Source: an archaeon (GTDB lineage Archaea > Thermoproteota > Nitrososphaeria > Nitrososphaerales > Gagatemarchaeaceae). From it: a DNA stretch of 64,000 nt. The DNA is taken from the NCBI GenBank assembly GCA_021848045.1, contig JAJZNC010000046.1:62001-126000 (forward strand). The letters are read 5' to 3'. The position numbers and the translations under genes are program-made. The notes below the pieces were generated by a model. That model was not told where the DNA came from, made no database searches, and was given only the letters and a program-made list of their open reading frames with translations. Shown in pieces: positions 56,385 to 63,751 of the stretch; position 1 is the stretch's first letter, and every line of letters begins with the position of its first letter.

Positions 56385-57325
56385 GAGCCGGTCTCCTCCC
56401 TCTCGATCAGGTTGATGAATGCCTGCTCCAGGCTGGGCTCGCGCACGGTCACCGTCGCGAACCGGAGCCCCGCCTGGCCCTCCAGCTCGATGATCTCGTC
56501 GAACGCGCGCTTCGGGTCGCTCGTCCATGCCACCACCTCGCCCGTCGGCTCCTCCTCCACGCCCGACACCCCTGCGACCTCGCGCATCCGCGCGGCGAGC
56601 ACTCCTCGGTCCCCCGACTCGACGGATACCTTGACCGCCCTGAGGCCGCCGAAGCGACGCTTCAACCCGGCGGGCGTGTCCGCCGTCACTATGCGGCCGT
56701 GGTTGATGACCGCCACCCGGTCGCAAAGGCGCTCCGCCTCGTCCAGGTTCTGGGTCGTGAGGAAGACTGTCATCCCCTCCCTTGCCCTTCCTTTTATCAT
56801 CTCGAGCGTCCCGCGCCGTGCCATGGGGTCAAGGCCGACCGTCGGCTCGTCCAAGAAGAGGAGCCTCATCGGATGGATGAACTCCCTCGCCACCTGCAGG
56901 CGCCTGCGGAGGCCGAGGGACAGCTCGTTGACCCGCTTCTCCCTGTGAGCTTCAAGCTGGAAGGTCTCCAAGAGCTCGCGAGCCCTCTCCTCCCGCTCCC
57001 GCCGCGGGACGTCCCACAGCATGCCGTAGATGTCCATGGCGTCCTCGACGGTGGACGAAAACTCGCAGCTCTCCCCCTGCTGCACCACGCCGATCTGTGG
57101 CCTCAGCCTGCTGCCGTCCGTCCTCACGTCCATCCCCAGGACCCTTGCCTCCCCGCTCGACGGTGGAAGGGCGGTGGTGAGCATGCGGATGGTGGTCGTC
57201 TTGCCGGCGCCATTGGGTCCCAGGAACCCGAAGACCTCGCCCTCCTCGACCTGGATCGTGACCTCCGTCACCGCGTCGACCGCGCCGAAGCTCCTGGACA
57301 GCGATCGGGTCTCGACGGCGAGCAC
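56381..57325 (-). CDS. ABC exporter ATPase (DrrA-like)
   Basis: Start GTG 57325 is 29 nt from a GACATAAACGG TATA element; upstream residues of the track ORF are not coding. The 314-residue protein has Walker A GPNGAGKTT, a Q-loop in VVQQGE, the signature NELSLGLRRRLQVA, Walker B LLFLDEPTVGLD and the switch region LTTQNLDEAE, with Gln/Asn at the usual H-loop place (LTTQNL), plus a C-terminal DUF4162-like extension. It drives the permease encoded next. Confidence 0.93.
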   Translation of the reverse strand: MLAVETRSLSRSFGAVDAVTEVTIQVEEGEVFGFLGPNGAGKTTTIRMLTTALPPSSGEARVLGMDVRTDGSRLRPQIGVVQQGESCEFSSTVEDAMDIYGMLWDVPRREREERARELLETFQLEAHREKRVNELSLGLRRRLQVAREFIHPMRLLFLDEPTVGLDPMARRGTLEMIKGRAREGMTVFLTTQNLDEAERLCDRVAVINHGRIVTADTPAGLKRRFGGLRAVKVSVESGDRGVLAARMREVAGVSGVEEEPTGEVVAWTSDPKRAFDEIIELEGQAGLRFATVTVREPSLEQAFINLIEREETGS

Positions 57326-57444
57326 AAAGCCCGCGTCGAAGCACGGTCCGTTTATGTCTTTTCGGGCGCCCAGAGGACGAGCCGCCCTCTCGTCTAGGAC
57401 GGTGACGCCGGCGCGCCGCGCCTCTCGCGCACGCGGGGTTAGGC

Positions 57445-58554
57445 TCAGCAGGGCGTGGTCCCGACGGTGCCCGTAGGGAAGATATTGCCAGAGGCGTCGA
57501 CGTTCAGTGTGACAGACGGAAGGGGGAGGTATGCCGGCCCGCGGACGACGTTCCCATGCGAGTCGTACTCTGACCCATGGCACGGACAGAAGAACCTGAT
57601 TCCGGAGCCCTGCTCGAACGTCAGCTCGCAGCAGACGTGCGTGCAAAGGAGGCTGTACGCGGCGAGGGTCCCGTCGCCCCTCATGAAGAGGATGTCCGGG
57701 AACCCACGAGGGTACTCGAAGGTCAGGTAGGCGCCGGGCTGGATGTCGTTGGTGTTGGCTATCGCCCCGGCTGGCAGCGAGGGGCCACTCGGTCGGGCGC
57801 CCCTGGACGACGACGAAGTCGAGCTTCCCGGCGGAGGGGGTGGCGGCAGCTTGATCGACCCCAGGACCACCCCGACCCCTATCAGCGCCCCGAACTCGGC
57901 CATCCTCCTCACAAAGTTCCTCCTCGAGAAGCCAAGCTCCTTCCCCTCCTGCCTCCTGACCGCGAGCGACTGCGCATATCCCCTGCCGAAGACGCCGAGC
58001 ACGAGGACGAAGCCCTGAAGCACGAGCTGGGCGTCGAAGGCCGCCAGCCCGAAGAGGTATCGCGCGAAGTAGGGCATCGTCATGTCGTACTGGGGCGCAG
58101 TTGTGATGTCGCCCAGCTGGAGCGCCACTCCGAGGAGCGCGCAGGCCATCGTCGCCAGGTACACCCTCTTCGACCCAGCCAGGTTCATCAGCCCGAGCGC
58201 GATGTCGAGCACGACGATCACCGTGAGGCCTATGGCGTGAGAGATCGCGAGGTGCCAGAGAGAGCCGTCTGTCGCGAGCAGATAGCCGCCCGACGTCGCC
58301 GAAAGCAGCATCGCGAAGCCCATGACGAGCTGGAGGATCCTCAGCCGCGAGAGCGCCCTCTCGTATCTGCGGCGCCTCTTGGACGCGCCGCTGCTCGAGC
58401 TCCCCTTGCCTGCCCCCGTGGGGTCATTCGGCCCCTCGTCCTCCGTCGGGGGCGCCGCACCTCCGGTGGCTCGTATCTCTATCCTAGGGAACCTCGCAGC
58501 GACGCTGGCCTCTATCCAGTCTTCACCAGCCCCTTCGACCTGGGTCATCTTCAC
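57445..58554 (-). CDS. Fusion of a four-helix membrane domain with a Tat-linked Rieske domain
   Basis: The 369-residue protein has a polar, possibly cytosolic N terminus (to ~60), four membrane helices (~72-190, with WHLAISHAIGL), then GFSRRNFVRRMAEFGALIGVGVVLGSIKLPPPPPPG, i.e. an internal twin-arginine motif (211-212) and a fifth helix, and a C-terminal Rieske domain with CTHVCC (304-309) and CPCHGS (from 323). The second Rieske loop residue is Cys where Gly is usual (CTHxGC). It would be an electron carrier anchored by its own membrane domain. No bc1 genes are nearby. Confidence 0.88.
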   Translation of the reverse strand: MKMTQVEGAGEDWIEASVAARFPRIEIRATGGAAPPTEDEGPNDPTGAGKGSSSSGASKRRRRYERALSRLRILQLVMGFAMLLSATSGGYLLATDGSLWHLAISHAIGLTVIVVLDIALGLMNLAGSKRVYLATMACALLGVALQLGDITTAPQYDMTMPYFARYLFGLAAFDAQLVLQGFVLVLGVFGRGYAQSLAVRRQEGKELGFSRRNFVRRMAEFGALIGVGVVLGSIKLPPPPPPGSSTSSSSRGARPSGPSLPAGAIANTNDIQPGAYLTFEYPRGFPDILFMRGDGTLAAYSLLCTHVCCELTFEQGSGIRFFCPCHGSEYDSHGNVVRGPAYLPLPSVTLNVDASGNIFPTGTVGTTPC

Positions 58555-58917
58555 GGCCTCCTGCCCTGGTCAGCGTGCGCGGCGCGGGGGTGTCTGTCCC
58601 GGCGGGCTGGGTCCGTCTCCGGGCAAGACCGCTCCACCCTCCGTGCTTGAGGGGGCGGGGTCAAGCTCCGTTCGGCTCATCCTGCCGCGGTGGCCCAGAG
58701 AAGATATAATCGGTGTGGTGCGAGTCTCGATAAGGTGGTGCGCTGGGAGTCGGGCGCCCACGCTGTTCTGTCCCCTCCCCTCGGCTCGGTTCCACGAGCC
58801 GAGAATCGCCTGCCAACCAAGACATCGGGAGCCGTGATGGTTGCTCGAGTCGGATCCGACGCTCCGAGCAGTCGGGCTCGACGACGATCGAGCCCTCGCA
58901 GGGCTGGGAGCCTTGGA
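58555..58917. other. Intergenic region without a supported gene
   Basis: These ~360 nt contain one TATA-like AGATATAATCGG (58702-58713) pointing right, but the plus-strand ORF behind it (58690-59142) has a shadow-like composition and lies over a real gene. I see no tRNA, and no repeat except short G+C-rich stretches. Confidence 0.4.
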
Positions 58918-59202
58918 TCAGTCAGGCAAGGGAACCCCGACCAGGATCATGGCTGCGTAGCAGTCGAGGGGGAAGAGAAGGCCGAACACAAAGTCCAGTC
59001 CCTCAGCCTCCCACACAAGGGCGTCGATCTCGAGCAGCTCGCCGGCGGCAATCACCAGCGTCACGAGCAACGCCAGGCCGTAGAGAGGGTCTGCGATGTC
59101 TATGGGCAGGAGGACGAACAGCTTCACCACGACGAGGGATAGGCCGAAGGCGCCGCCTGTGATGAAGAGTCGGCGATTGCGGACCTTCTTCTCGGTCCTC
59201 AC
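58918..59202 (-). CDS. Small membrane protein, unknown function
   Basis: The 94-residue protein is basic at the start (RTEKKVRNRR) and has three hydrophobic segments: LFITGGAFGLSLVVVKLFVLLP, LYGLALLVTLVIAAGEL and FVFGLLFPLDCYAAMILVGV. GTG 59202 lies 26 nt from a CTCATATAGCG TATA element, so a leaderless mRNA is likely. No family is recognised. Confidence 0.6.
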   Translation of the reverse strand: MRTEKKVRNRRLFITGGAFGLSLVVVKLFVLLPIDIADPLYGLALLVTLVIAAGELLEIDALVWEAEGLDFVFGLLFPLDCYAAMILVGVPLPD

Positions 59203-59621
59203 GCATCTCCCCTGCGGACTGGCGCTATATGAGCAGGCTACGCTGACCTGCCGGTCTACCGCATTCCATGGGTCCCGCGTCCTTCGACCGCCTACGTCCG
59301 GTCGATGAGCGTTTGGGGTCGGTGTGGGGACGCGAGCCTGGTCTTCGCCCGCACGGTCAGCTGTCCTGGCTAGCGAAGGCTTGCGCGCTCAGCCTCGAGA
59401 CGTCTGAGTCGGTCTTGGCTTCGCCTGTCGATGCTGCCGGAGAAAATGGAGGACCTGCGGGAGGGCTCTGCCTGCAGACTTGCCGTTCGGTGAGCCGCCC
59501 CGCGAGCGCCGGTGCCTGACCTCTGCCCATAACCGCGAGTGGAATCGCCCGACCTGGCCGAGGCGAGGCGGCCCCGAGTCCTTTGATGAAGCCCCGAAGC
59601 GTTGCCCGACCACGGCCGCCC
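59203..59621. other. Intergenic region, no gene seen
   Basis: About 420 nt between two minus-strand genes. Apart from the promoter of the 94-residue protein at its left end I see only overlapping short ORFs of unconvincing composition on both strands, and no repeat or RNA gene. Confidence 0.4.
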
Positions 59622-59981
59622 TCAAAGACCAAGCCTTGATACGCTTCTCACAAGCGCGCGACACGCCTCGACCCCCTTCTCTGTGATCTCGACGGTCTGC
59701 CTCGGGGGGCCCCTTGCTCCCAGGGATTTCGCCCGGCTTACCCTGACATAGCCAAAGCTTTCGAGCTTGTTCAGGTGGTTTTCCAGGCTTCCCTTCCCCA
59801 GCCCGGTCAGCGTCCTGAGCTGCACCGCGCTCATCCTCCGAGCCAACGCAAGGAGCACTAGTATCATGATTCGGGTGGACGACTTGAACGTCGGACCGGC
59901 GAGCTGCTCGTTCAGTGCCTGGACTGCTTGATCAGTGGCGATTCTATCGACCGCCTTCCTGGAGTCGTCTTCTTCACTCAA
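59622..59981 (-). CDS. Winged-helix transcriptional regulator
   Basis: The 119-residue protein has a MarR/PadR-like winged helix: STRIMILVLLALARRMSAVQLRTLTGLGKGSLENHLNKLESFGYVRVSRAKSLGARGPPRQTVEITEKGVEACRALV. It overlaps the upstream membrane-protein gene by 8 nt, so both come from the promoter at 60.7 kb, next to a perfect palindrome that is its likely autoregulatory site. Confidence 0.85.
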   Translation of the reverse strand: MSEEDDSRKAVDRIATDQAVQALNEQLAGPTFKSSTRIMILVLLALARRMSAVQLRTLTGLGKGSLENHLNKLESFGYVRVSRAKSLGARGPPRQTVEITEKGVEACRALVRSVSRLGL

Positions 59982-60651
59982 GCCCTGTGGGCTCCTCCTC
60001 GATCTCTGGAATGGGCCTCGTCCGAGCGTAGACCCCGGAGAAGATCCAGACGGCGATGGTCGCTCCCCAGATCACCGCGTACGGTCCTGTGCTAGAGACG
60101 AACGGGAGCAGAGCTAGCGAGGCGATACTGCTCAGCGAGAGTGACCCGATAGCGATGACCGCCTCCTCGGGGATCTTCCTCGAAAAGGAGAGTCTCAGCG
60201 CGTAAAGGAGGTATGCCGCGACTGCAAGGTGCAGCAAGAGCACCATCGAAGGGACCAGTGCTCTCGCAAGCACGAGGGTCAATATCGCCACCGCGTTGGC
60301 GGCGACCCACATCGCTACGATGAAGCGATACCCGAGTGGTGTTGACCACGCTCTGTCGCCTTCGGGGTGGATTGTCTCGGCTGCGTTGCGGACTCGTTTG
60401 AAAGCCCAGAGGATGGCAATCACGCCGAAACCGCTGCCGGTCATATTCAGGCCTATCGAGTTCGCGACTCCCAGTGATTCGATCGAGTCGATGATCGGCG
60501 TCCCAAATATCGAGAGCAGCATCGAGAGCGAGAGCGCAATGTAGAGCACGCCCCAGGCCCGGCGCAGCAGGTGCTCGTTCAGGAGTATGGCTTGCTTGAC
60601 CGCGTACCTGGTCTTGTCGCCCGGCGTATCGGGCAATCCATATTCCATCAT
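59974..60651 (-). CDS. Six-helix membrane protein coupled to a regulator
   Basis: I use ATG 60651 (MMEYGLPDTPGDKTRYAVKQAILLNEHLLRRAWGVLYIALSLSMLLSIFG), because the TATA element TTTTTTATAGGC (60693-60704) lies inside the longer track ORF. The 225-residue protein has six to seven helices and no recognised motif. Overlap with the HTH gene suggests a sensor/effector pair in which the membrane protein may modulate the regulator (inference). Confidence 0.65.
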   Translation of the reverse strand: MMEYGLPDTPGDKTRYAVKQAILLNEHLLRRAWGVLYIALSLSMLLSIFGTPIIDSIESLGVANSIGLNMTGSGFGVIAILWAFKRVRNAAETIHPEGDRAWSTPLGYRFIVAMWVAANAVAILTLVLARALVPSMVLLLHLAVAAYLLYALRLSFSRKIPEEAVIAIGSLSLSSIASLALLPFVSSTGPYAVIWGATIAVWIFSGVYARTRPIPEIEEEPTGLE

Positions 60652-60710
60652 CTTCGGCCCTATCCCGTGTTGGAGAGATTGCGACCTCACGCCTATAAAA
60701 AATCGTGATA

Positions 60711-60727
60711 CGTACAATTCTTGTACG
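60711..60727. promoter_or_regulatory. Palindromic operator in a divergent promoter
   Basis: CGTACAA-TTC-TTGTACG is a perfect 7-bp inverted repeat. It lies just upstream of the leftward TATA (60693-60704) and ~10 nt before the rightward TATA-like CTATTTTAGG (60737-60746), so one factor could control both transcripts. Confidence 0.6.
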
Positions 60728-60772
60728 TTTCAGACCCTATTTTAGGAGGATTGCTCGATCGCCGCCTTCAGC

Positions 60773-61255
60773 TTGAACAAACCGATAGTCATCATCGGCG
60801 GAGTCGCCCTCGTCATCGGGGTCGTTCTCATCGCGGTCGGGGCGGTCGGTGTTCTTCGAGGCCTTATCGTCATCACCGCCTTCAGCGAGCCGCACGGCGG
60901 CGAATACGTCTCGACAGAGTTGGTTCTAAACACGACCTCCGGGGTGGCGATAACTTCCGCGGCTCCGTCAGGGGGACTCGTCCCTGCCCAGGATCTGAAC
61001 CTGATCAACTCGACCAACATCGCCCAATACGCCCTTGCTCCACATTCTAGCGGAGTGACCTTGACCTACATTAACCTCACAGGGAACTACTACTACGTGG
61101 CCTTCGCGGCGTCCCAACCGAGCTCAAAGGTGGTGGCCACCCCGCTCCACGGGGGGACTATGGCGTCGAGCCCGACGACATTGGGCGGCTTCGCCGTCCT
61201 TGTGATCGGCGTCGTGGTCGTCGCGCTGGGAGTGCGCAGGAAGGGCGGCTCGTGA
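60773..61255 (+). CDS. Two-helix membrane protein with extracellular domain
   Basis: The 160-residue protein has N- and C-terminal membrane helices (PIVIIGGVALVIGVVLIAVGAVGVL and TLGGFAVLVIGVVVVALGVRRKG) around an outside domain with N-x-S/T sites. It shares the palindrome-containing promoter with the divergent membrane/HTH pair and may be their regulatory target. TTG start. Confidence 0.65.
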   Translation: MNKPIVIIGGVALVIGVVLIAVGAVGVLRGLIVITAFSEPHGGEYVSTELVLNTTSGVAITSAAPSGGLVPAQDLNLINSTNIAQYALAPHSSGVTLTYINLTGNYYYVAFAASQPSSKVVATPLHGGTMASSPTTLGGFAVLVIGVVVVALGVRRKGGS

Positions 61256-61495
61256 AGGAGCGACGAGAGCGACGAGGTTCCGGCACGCGGGATCGTCGGA
61301 GCGATAGGGCGTCTTCCCCATATCGACCGGTGGCAGTTCCATGGCGAGCTCGGCGCTCTCAATCGAGGCTATCGGGCTCACAAAGACGATGGCTCTTTCA
61401 CCGCCCTCGACAACTTGAATCTGAGGATCGACGAGCCTGAAGGGCGTCGGCCGGTGCAGGCGAGCACTGAACTGGGTCCCGATGAAGGTGAGCAT
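61124..61495 (-). CDS. Doubtful ORF with a protein-like N-terminal half
   Basis: The first ~75 residues (FIGTQFSARLHRPTPFRLVDPQIQVVEGGERAIVFVSP...) have a plausible protein composition, but the rest overlaps the end of the membrane-protein gene antisense and reads as a shadow. It could be a gene remnant. I see no promoter. Confidence 0.25.
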   Translation of the reverse strand: MLTFIGTQFSARLHRPTPFRLVDPQIQVVEGGERAIVFVSPIASIESAELAMELPPVDMGKTPYRSDDPACRNLVALVAPSRAALPAHSQRDDHDADHKDGEAAQCRRARRHSPPVERGGHHL

Positions 61496-61539
61496 CTCCC
61501 AATCGGCTTATCCACTGCCGACCGGTTCAGTAGGCGTAC

Positions 61540-61779
61540 ATGGCAAAGACGGAACAAAGATCTGTGGTCGACAGGGAAACTGTGGAACACCTAGTCGCCA
61601 TGCTCAGAGACTGAGTAAAGGAAGGGTTCACCGACGCCGAGCTCCAGGTACAGGCGCGGGAGATTCTCGACCCTCAGTACCGGAGCAAGACGGATCAAGC
61701 ATTCAGAGAGATGAAGAAAGGCGAGGTAAAGCGCTTCAAGAACACAAACCAGATGATAGAGGACCTGGAAAGCCGCTGA
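61540..61779 (+). pseudogene. RelB-like antitoxin gene interrupted by TGA
   Basis: From ATG 61540 the frame reads MAKTEQRSVVDRETVEHLVA, then MLRD and an in-frame TGA (61612), then VKEGFTDAELQVQAREILDP and more, ending at TGA 61777. The helical, charged sequence fits an antitoxin. The ATG is ~31 nt after a TATA-like GGCTTATCC. The internal stop makes the gene probably inactive. Confidence 0.45.
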
Positions 61780-62046
61780 GCAATCTTACCGTGGGCACCC
61801 GCATACACCCCGACGTTCAGGAGAGACTACAAGAACCTCGGCGTTCAAGACCAGCGAAGAGTCAACGAGGCAATCAGGGATATTGTCGACTCGGACGACC
61901 CTGCACGCCTGGGGATGCCCAAGTATGGCAAGTGGAAGGGAGCACACGGGTACGATGTCAGACGCGCTATCAGGGTGCTCTATTCGGTTGATTGGAGCGC
62001 GTGGACGGCGGTGTTCCTGAGATGCGGCCCACACGAAATCTACTAG
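61780..62046 (+). pseudogene. RelE/ParE-like toxin remnant without start codon
   Basis: Directly after the antitoxin stop, in the same frame, the sequence reads WAPAYTPTFRRDYKNLGVQD, then RLGMPKYGKWKGAHGYDVRR and IRVLYSVDWSAWTAVFLR, the RelE-type toxin pattern (basic core, Y/R residues, C-terminal H-x-x-Y). There is no ATG, GTG or TTG before WAPAY, so translation start has been lost or is non-canonical. Confidence 0.5.
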
Positions 62047-62072
62047 GGTCGGGCGACACCCGAGAAGATTGG

Positions 62073-62118
62073 GGTGAAACAGAGCTAAAAGTGAAGCTTG
62101 GCGGGCACGGCGGGACTC
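62073..62118 (+). repeat. Degenerate copy of the tRNA-Arg 3' end and flank
   Basis: GGTGAAACAGAGCTAAAAGTGAAGCTTGGCGGGCACGGCGGGA aligns without gaps to the tRNA-Arg end and flank at 63126-63168, at roughly three of four positions, with mostly transition differences. It looks like an old attachment-site copy bounding the mazEF-like genes. Confidence 0.55.
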
Positions 62119-62317
62119 GCCCAGCATCCTCGGTCATTTTTCAGGCGCGCATGCCTCGGGACGAGGGTTCGAGCACCGCTGGATTCGTCGGCTCGACCTT
62201 GAAAGACTTGACATTATTAGTTGCATGCTAGAGCAATCACTCTAGAGGATAAAATCACCCATACGCTGAGCACTGCTGTCACATTTGAGGCGGTTCGATT
62301 TCGTAGTCGCGAGGATG

Positions 62318-62668
62318 CTAGCCGAGAAGAAATATCAATCCATGCTTGACTGCGGCCAACTTCTGTTGAGAGACCTTTCCTAGAGCCTTGACCACCAGAC
62401 TCTTCTCCAATGTGAAGACCTTGTCGAATTTTATCCTGCTCCGCAAGGGAATCGATCCCTCGGACATCTCCGTAGGGTCTATCACGACGGAGTTCCGCCG
62501 GTTTGCTAGATTCGAGGTCATGCCGCAGCAGACAAAGTCCGGAGAACTACTGTTGTGACGACGACTAGATAGGACGAGGACCGGACGCCGCTTTACTTCG
62601 GACAGATCGGTGAACCGGAAGGGCACCAGGACCACCTCGCCTGGCTCAAGCGCTGTCCCAGATTGCAT
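62318..62668 (-). CDS. MazF/PemK-like toxin
   Basis: The 116-residue protein (start ATG 62668) reads EPGEVVLVPFRFTDLSEVKRRPVLVLSSRRHN...DFVCCGMTSNL...PLRSRIKFDKVFTLEKSLV, the MazF/PemK barrel with the conserved KRRPVLV strand and the S-x-I/K-x-D-K-V-F region. Such toxins are mRNA endoribonucleases. It overlaps the AbrB antitoxin gene by 23 nt. Confidence 0.9.
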   Translation of the reverse strand: MQSGTALEPGEVVLVPFRFTDLSEVKRRPVLVLSSRRHNSSSPDFVCCGMTSNLANRRNSVVIDPTEMSEGSIPLRSRIKFDKVFTLEKSLVVKALGKVSQQKLAAVKHGLIFLLG

Positions 62669-62909
62669 CCTTCTCATTCTCCCACAACTCCTTCGCGCTT
62701 CTTTCGGAAAGCCTGAGCAGATGCTCAAACTCGTCCTTCATCTTCTTCGAGACCTCCTCCGATTTGGCAATCAGCAGCTTGTCATCGCTGACTTGAAGTA
62801 CTAGGGTCTGGCCCTTTCGAATGTTCAGTCTCCTCCTGATGTCGACGGGGATGGACACCTGACCCTTTTCGGACACTGTGACGGTGCGAAGCTCCGATGC
62901 CGCGGTCAT
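62646..62909 (-). CDS. AbrB/MazE-like antitoxin
   Basis: The 87-residue protein has an AbrB domain (LRTVTVSEKGQVSIPVDIRRRLNIRKGQTLVLQVSDDKLLIAKSEE) and a helical C-terminal tail (KDEFEHLLRLSERSAKELWENEKDAIWDSA) that would bind the toxin. ATG 62909 lies ~31 nt from a GCTTATAGG TATA element (leader of ~4 nt). It is paired with the MazF-like toxin; a different AbrB antitoxin partners VapC at 40.1 kb. Confidence 0.9.
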   Translation of the reverse strand: MTAASELRTVTVSEKGQVSIPVDIRRRLNIRKGQTLVLQVSDDKLLIAKSEEVSKKMKDEFEHLLRLSERSAKELWENEKDAIWDSA

Positions 62910-63150
62910 GCTGCTCAGACGTAGTAAATTTCTTACCTATAAGCATAAGCCTTACACGTGTCTGGCCAGCGATGGTGCGAACCTCTTCCGGCCCGCGCCA
63001 ATATTCGTTTGGAAGTTCCTCTGACCGAACGCGAGCGTTACCGAGGTATCTCTCTTTGAGTTTCGCGCCGCACGACCTGTAATTGACCCTTTGGAGGCTG
63101 ACGCGCCCCTCTGGTAAAGATTAGGGTAAAATAGAGTTCAAATTGAGGTT

Positions 63151-63228
63151 TGGCGGGCCCGGTGGGATTTGAACCCTCGACCTAACGCTTAGGAGGCGTT
63201 CGCTCTGTCCGTACTGAGCTACGGGCCC
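63151..63228 (-). tRNA. tRNA-Arg (CCU), CCA encoded
   Basis: The minus strand folds as acceptor GGGCCCG/CGGGCCC with discriminator G and encoded CCA, D-stem GCTC/GAGC, anticodon stem AACGC/GCGTT with loop CTCCTAA (anticodon CCU, Arg AGG) and T-loop TTCAAAT. The T-stem GAGGG/CCCAC has one A-A mismatch. No intron is seen. The 3' end appears to serve as an integration site for the mazEF islet. Confidence 0.92.
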
Positions 63229-63277
63229 GAACCGGAGGCCCCCGGAGTCACCAATAAACTGTTTTGGTGTCCTCTTC

Positions 63278-63751
63278 TCAGAGCAAGTGGAACCTGAACA
63301 GGGCCTCCCTCGTCCTCTCCTCGAACGCGACCGAGTCCACCCTGACCGCACCCACCGACCCTGTGGTCTCAACATGGCTGCACGGGCAGCAGCTCACGTC
63401 CCACCCCTCTATCTTGACCAGCCTGATGTGGGCGCCTGGCTCTGGCGGCGCGGCGAGGTCGTAGATCCCCGTCCCGAAGTGCATCTCGGCCTCCTGCCTC
63501 TCCATCTCGAACTCCAGCACCTCCACGTCCTCCGCGACCTTCCTATTCGCGGCCGCCTCCACCTTTCCCGCCTCCTGCGTGCTGACCGGCGCGTCAGACC
63601 TCACCCTGAGCACCCCCGGCCCGGCGAAAGTCACCCTCCTTGGGCCGATGACTCTCGTGACCGCCCCCTTCAGCAGGTGCACCGCCGAGTGGACGCGGGC
63701 GTCCTCCGCGCCCGGCGGGCTAGACGTTGATGACCTTGAGGATGTCCCCAA
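63278..63751 (-). CDS. AlaX-type alanyl-tRNA editing protein
   Basis: The 157-residue protein corresponds to the AlaRS editing domain: RVHSAVHLLKGAV gives H-x3-H, and SCCPCSHVETTGSVG gives the C-x3-H zinc ligands near the C terminus. It is the short AlaX form that hydrolyses Ser-tRNA(Ala) (or Gly-). The only start before the HxxxH motif is TTG 63751, so it overlaps the upstream reductase gene by 32 nt. Confidence 0.88.
   Translation of the reverse strand: MGTSSRSSTSSPPGAEDARVHSAVHLLKGAVTRVIGPRRVTFAGPGVLRVRSDAPVSTQEAGKVEAAANRKVAEDVEVLEFEMERQEAEMHFGTGIYDLAAPPEPGAHIRLVKIEGWDVSCCPCSHVETTGSVGAVRVDSVAFEERTREALFRFHLL

Larger units (their letters stand above)
62073..63168. mobile_element. Small toxin-antitoxin islet next to tRNA-Arg
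   Basis: About 1.1 kb with lower G+C lies between the degenerate tRNA-end copy and the real tRNA-Arg gene. Its only content is a mazEF-like pair. The arrangement mirrors the larger island at tRNA-Leu. No recombinase gene is present. Confidence 0.45.

Noticed and set aside
58690-59142. 150-aa plus ORF behind a TATA-like element
   Set aside because: It overlaps the 94-residue membrane-protein gene antisense, has low-complexity Arg/Ser composition, and its start precedes the TATA element.
61612-61779. Selenocysteine or other recoding at the TGA codons of the RelBE-like pair
   Set aside because: There is no conserved Cys-like position at the stops and no obvious downstream hairpin; decay is the simpler reading.
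62897-63082. 61-aa plus ORF between AbrB and tRNA-Arg
   Set aside because: It starts inside the AbrB promoter region, has no promoter of its own and has a shadow-like composition.
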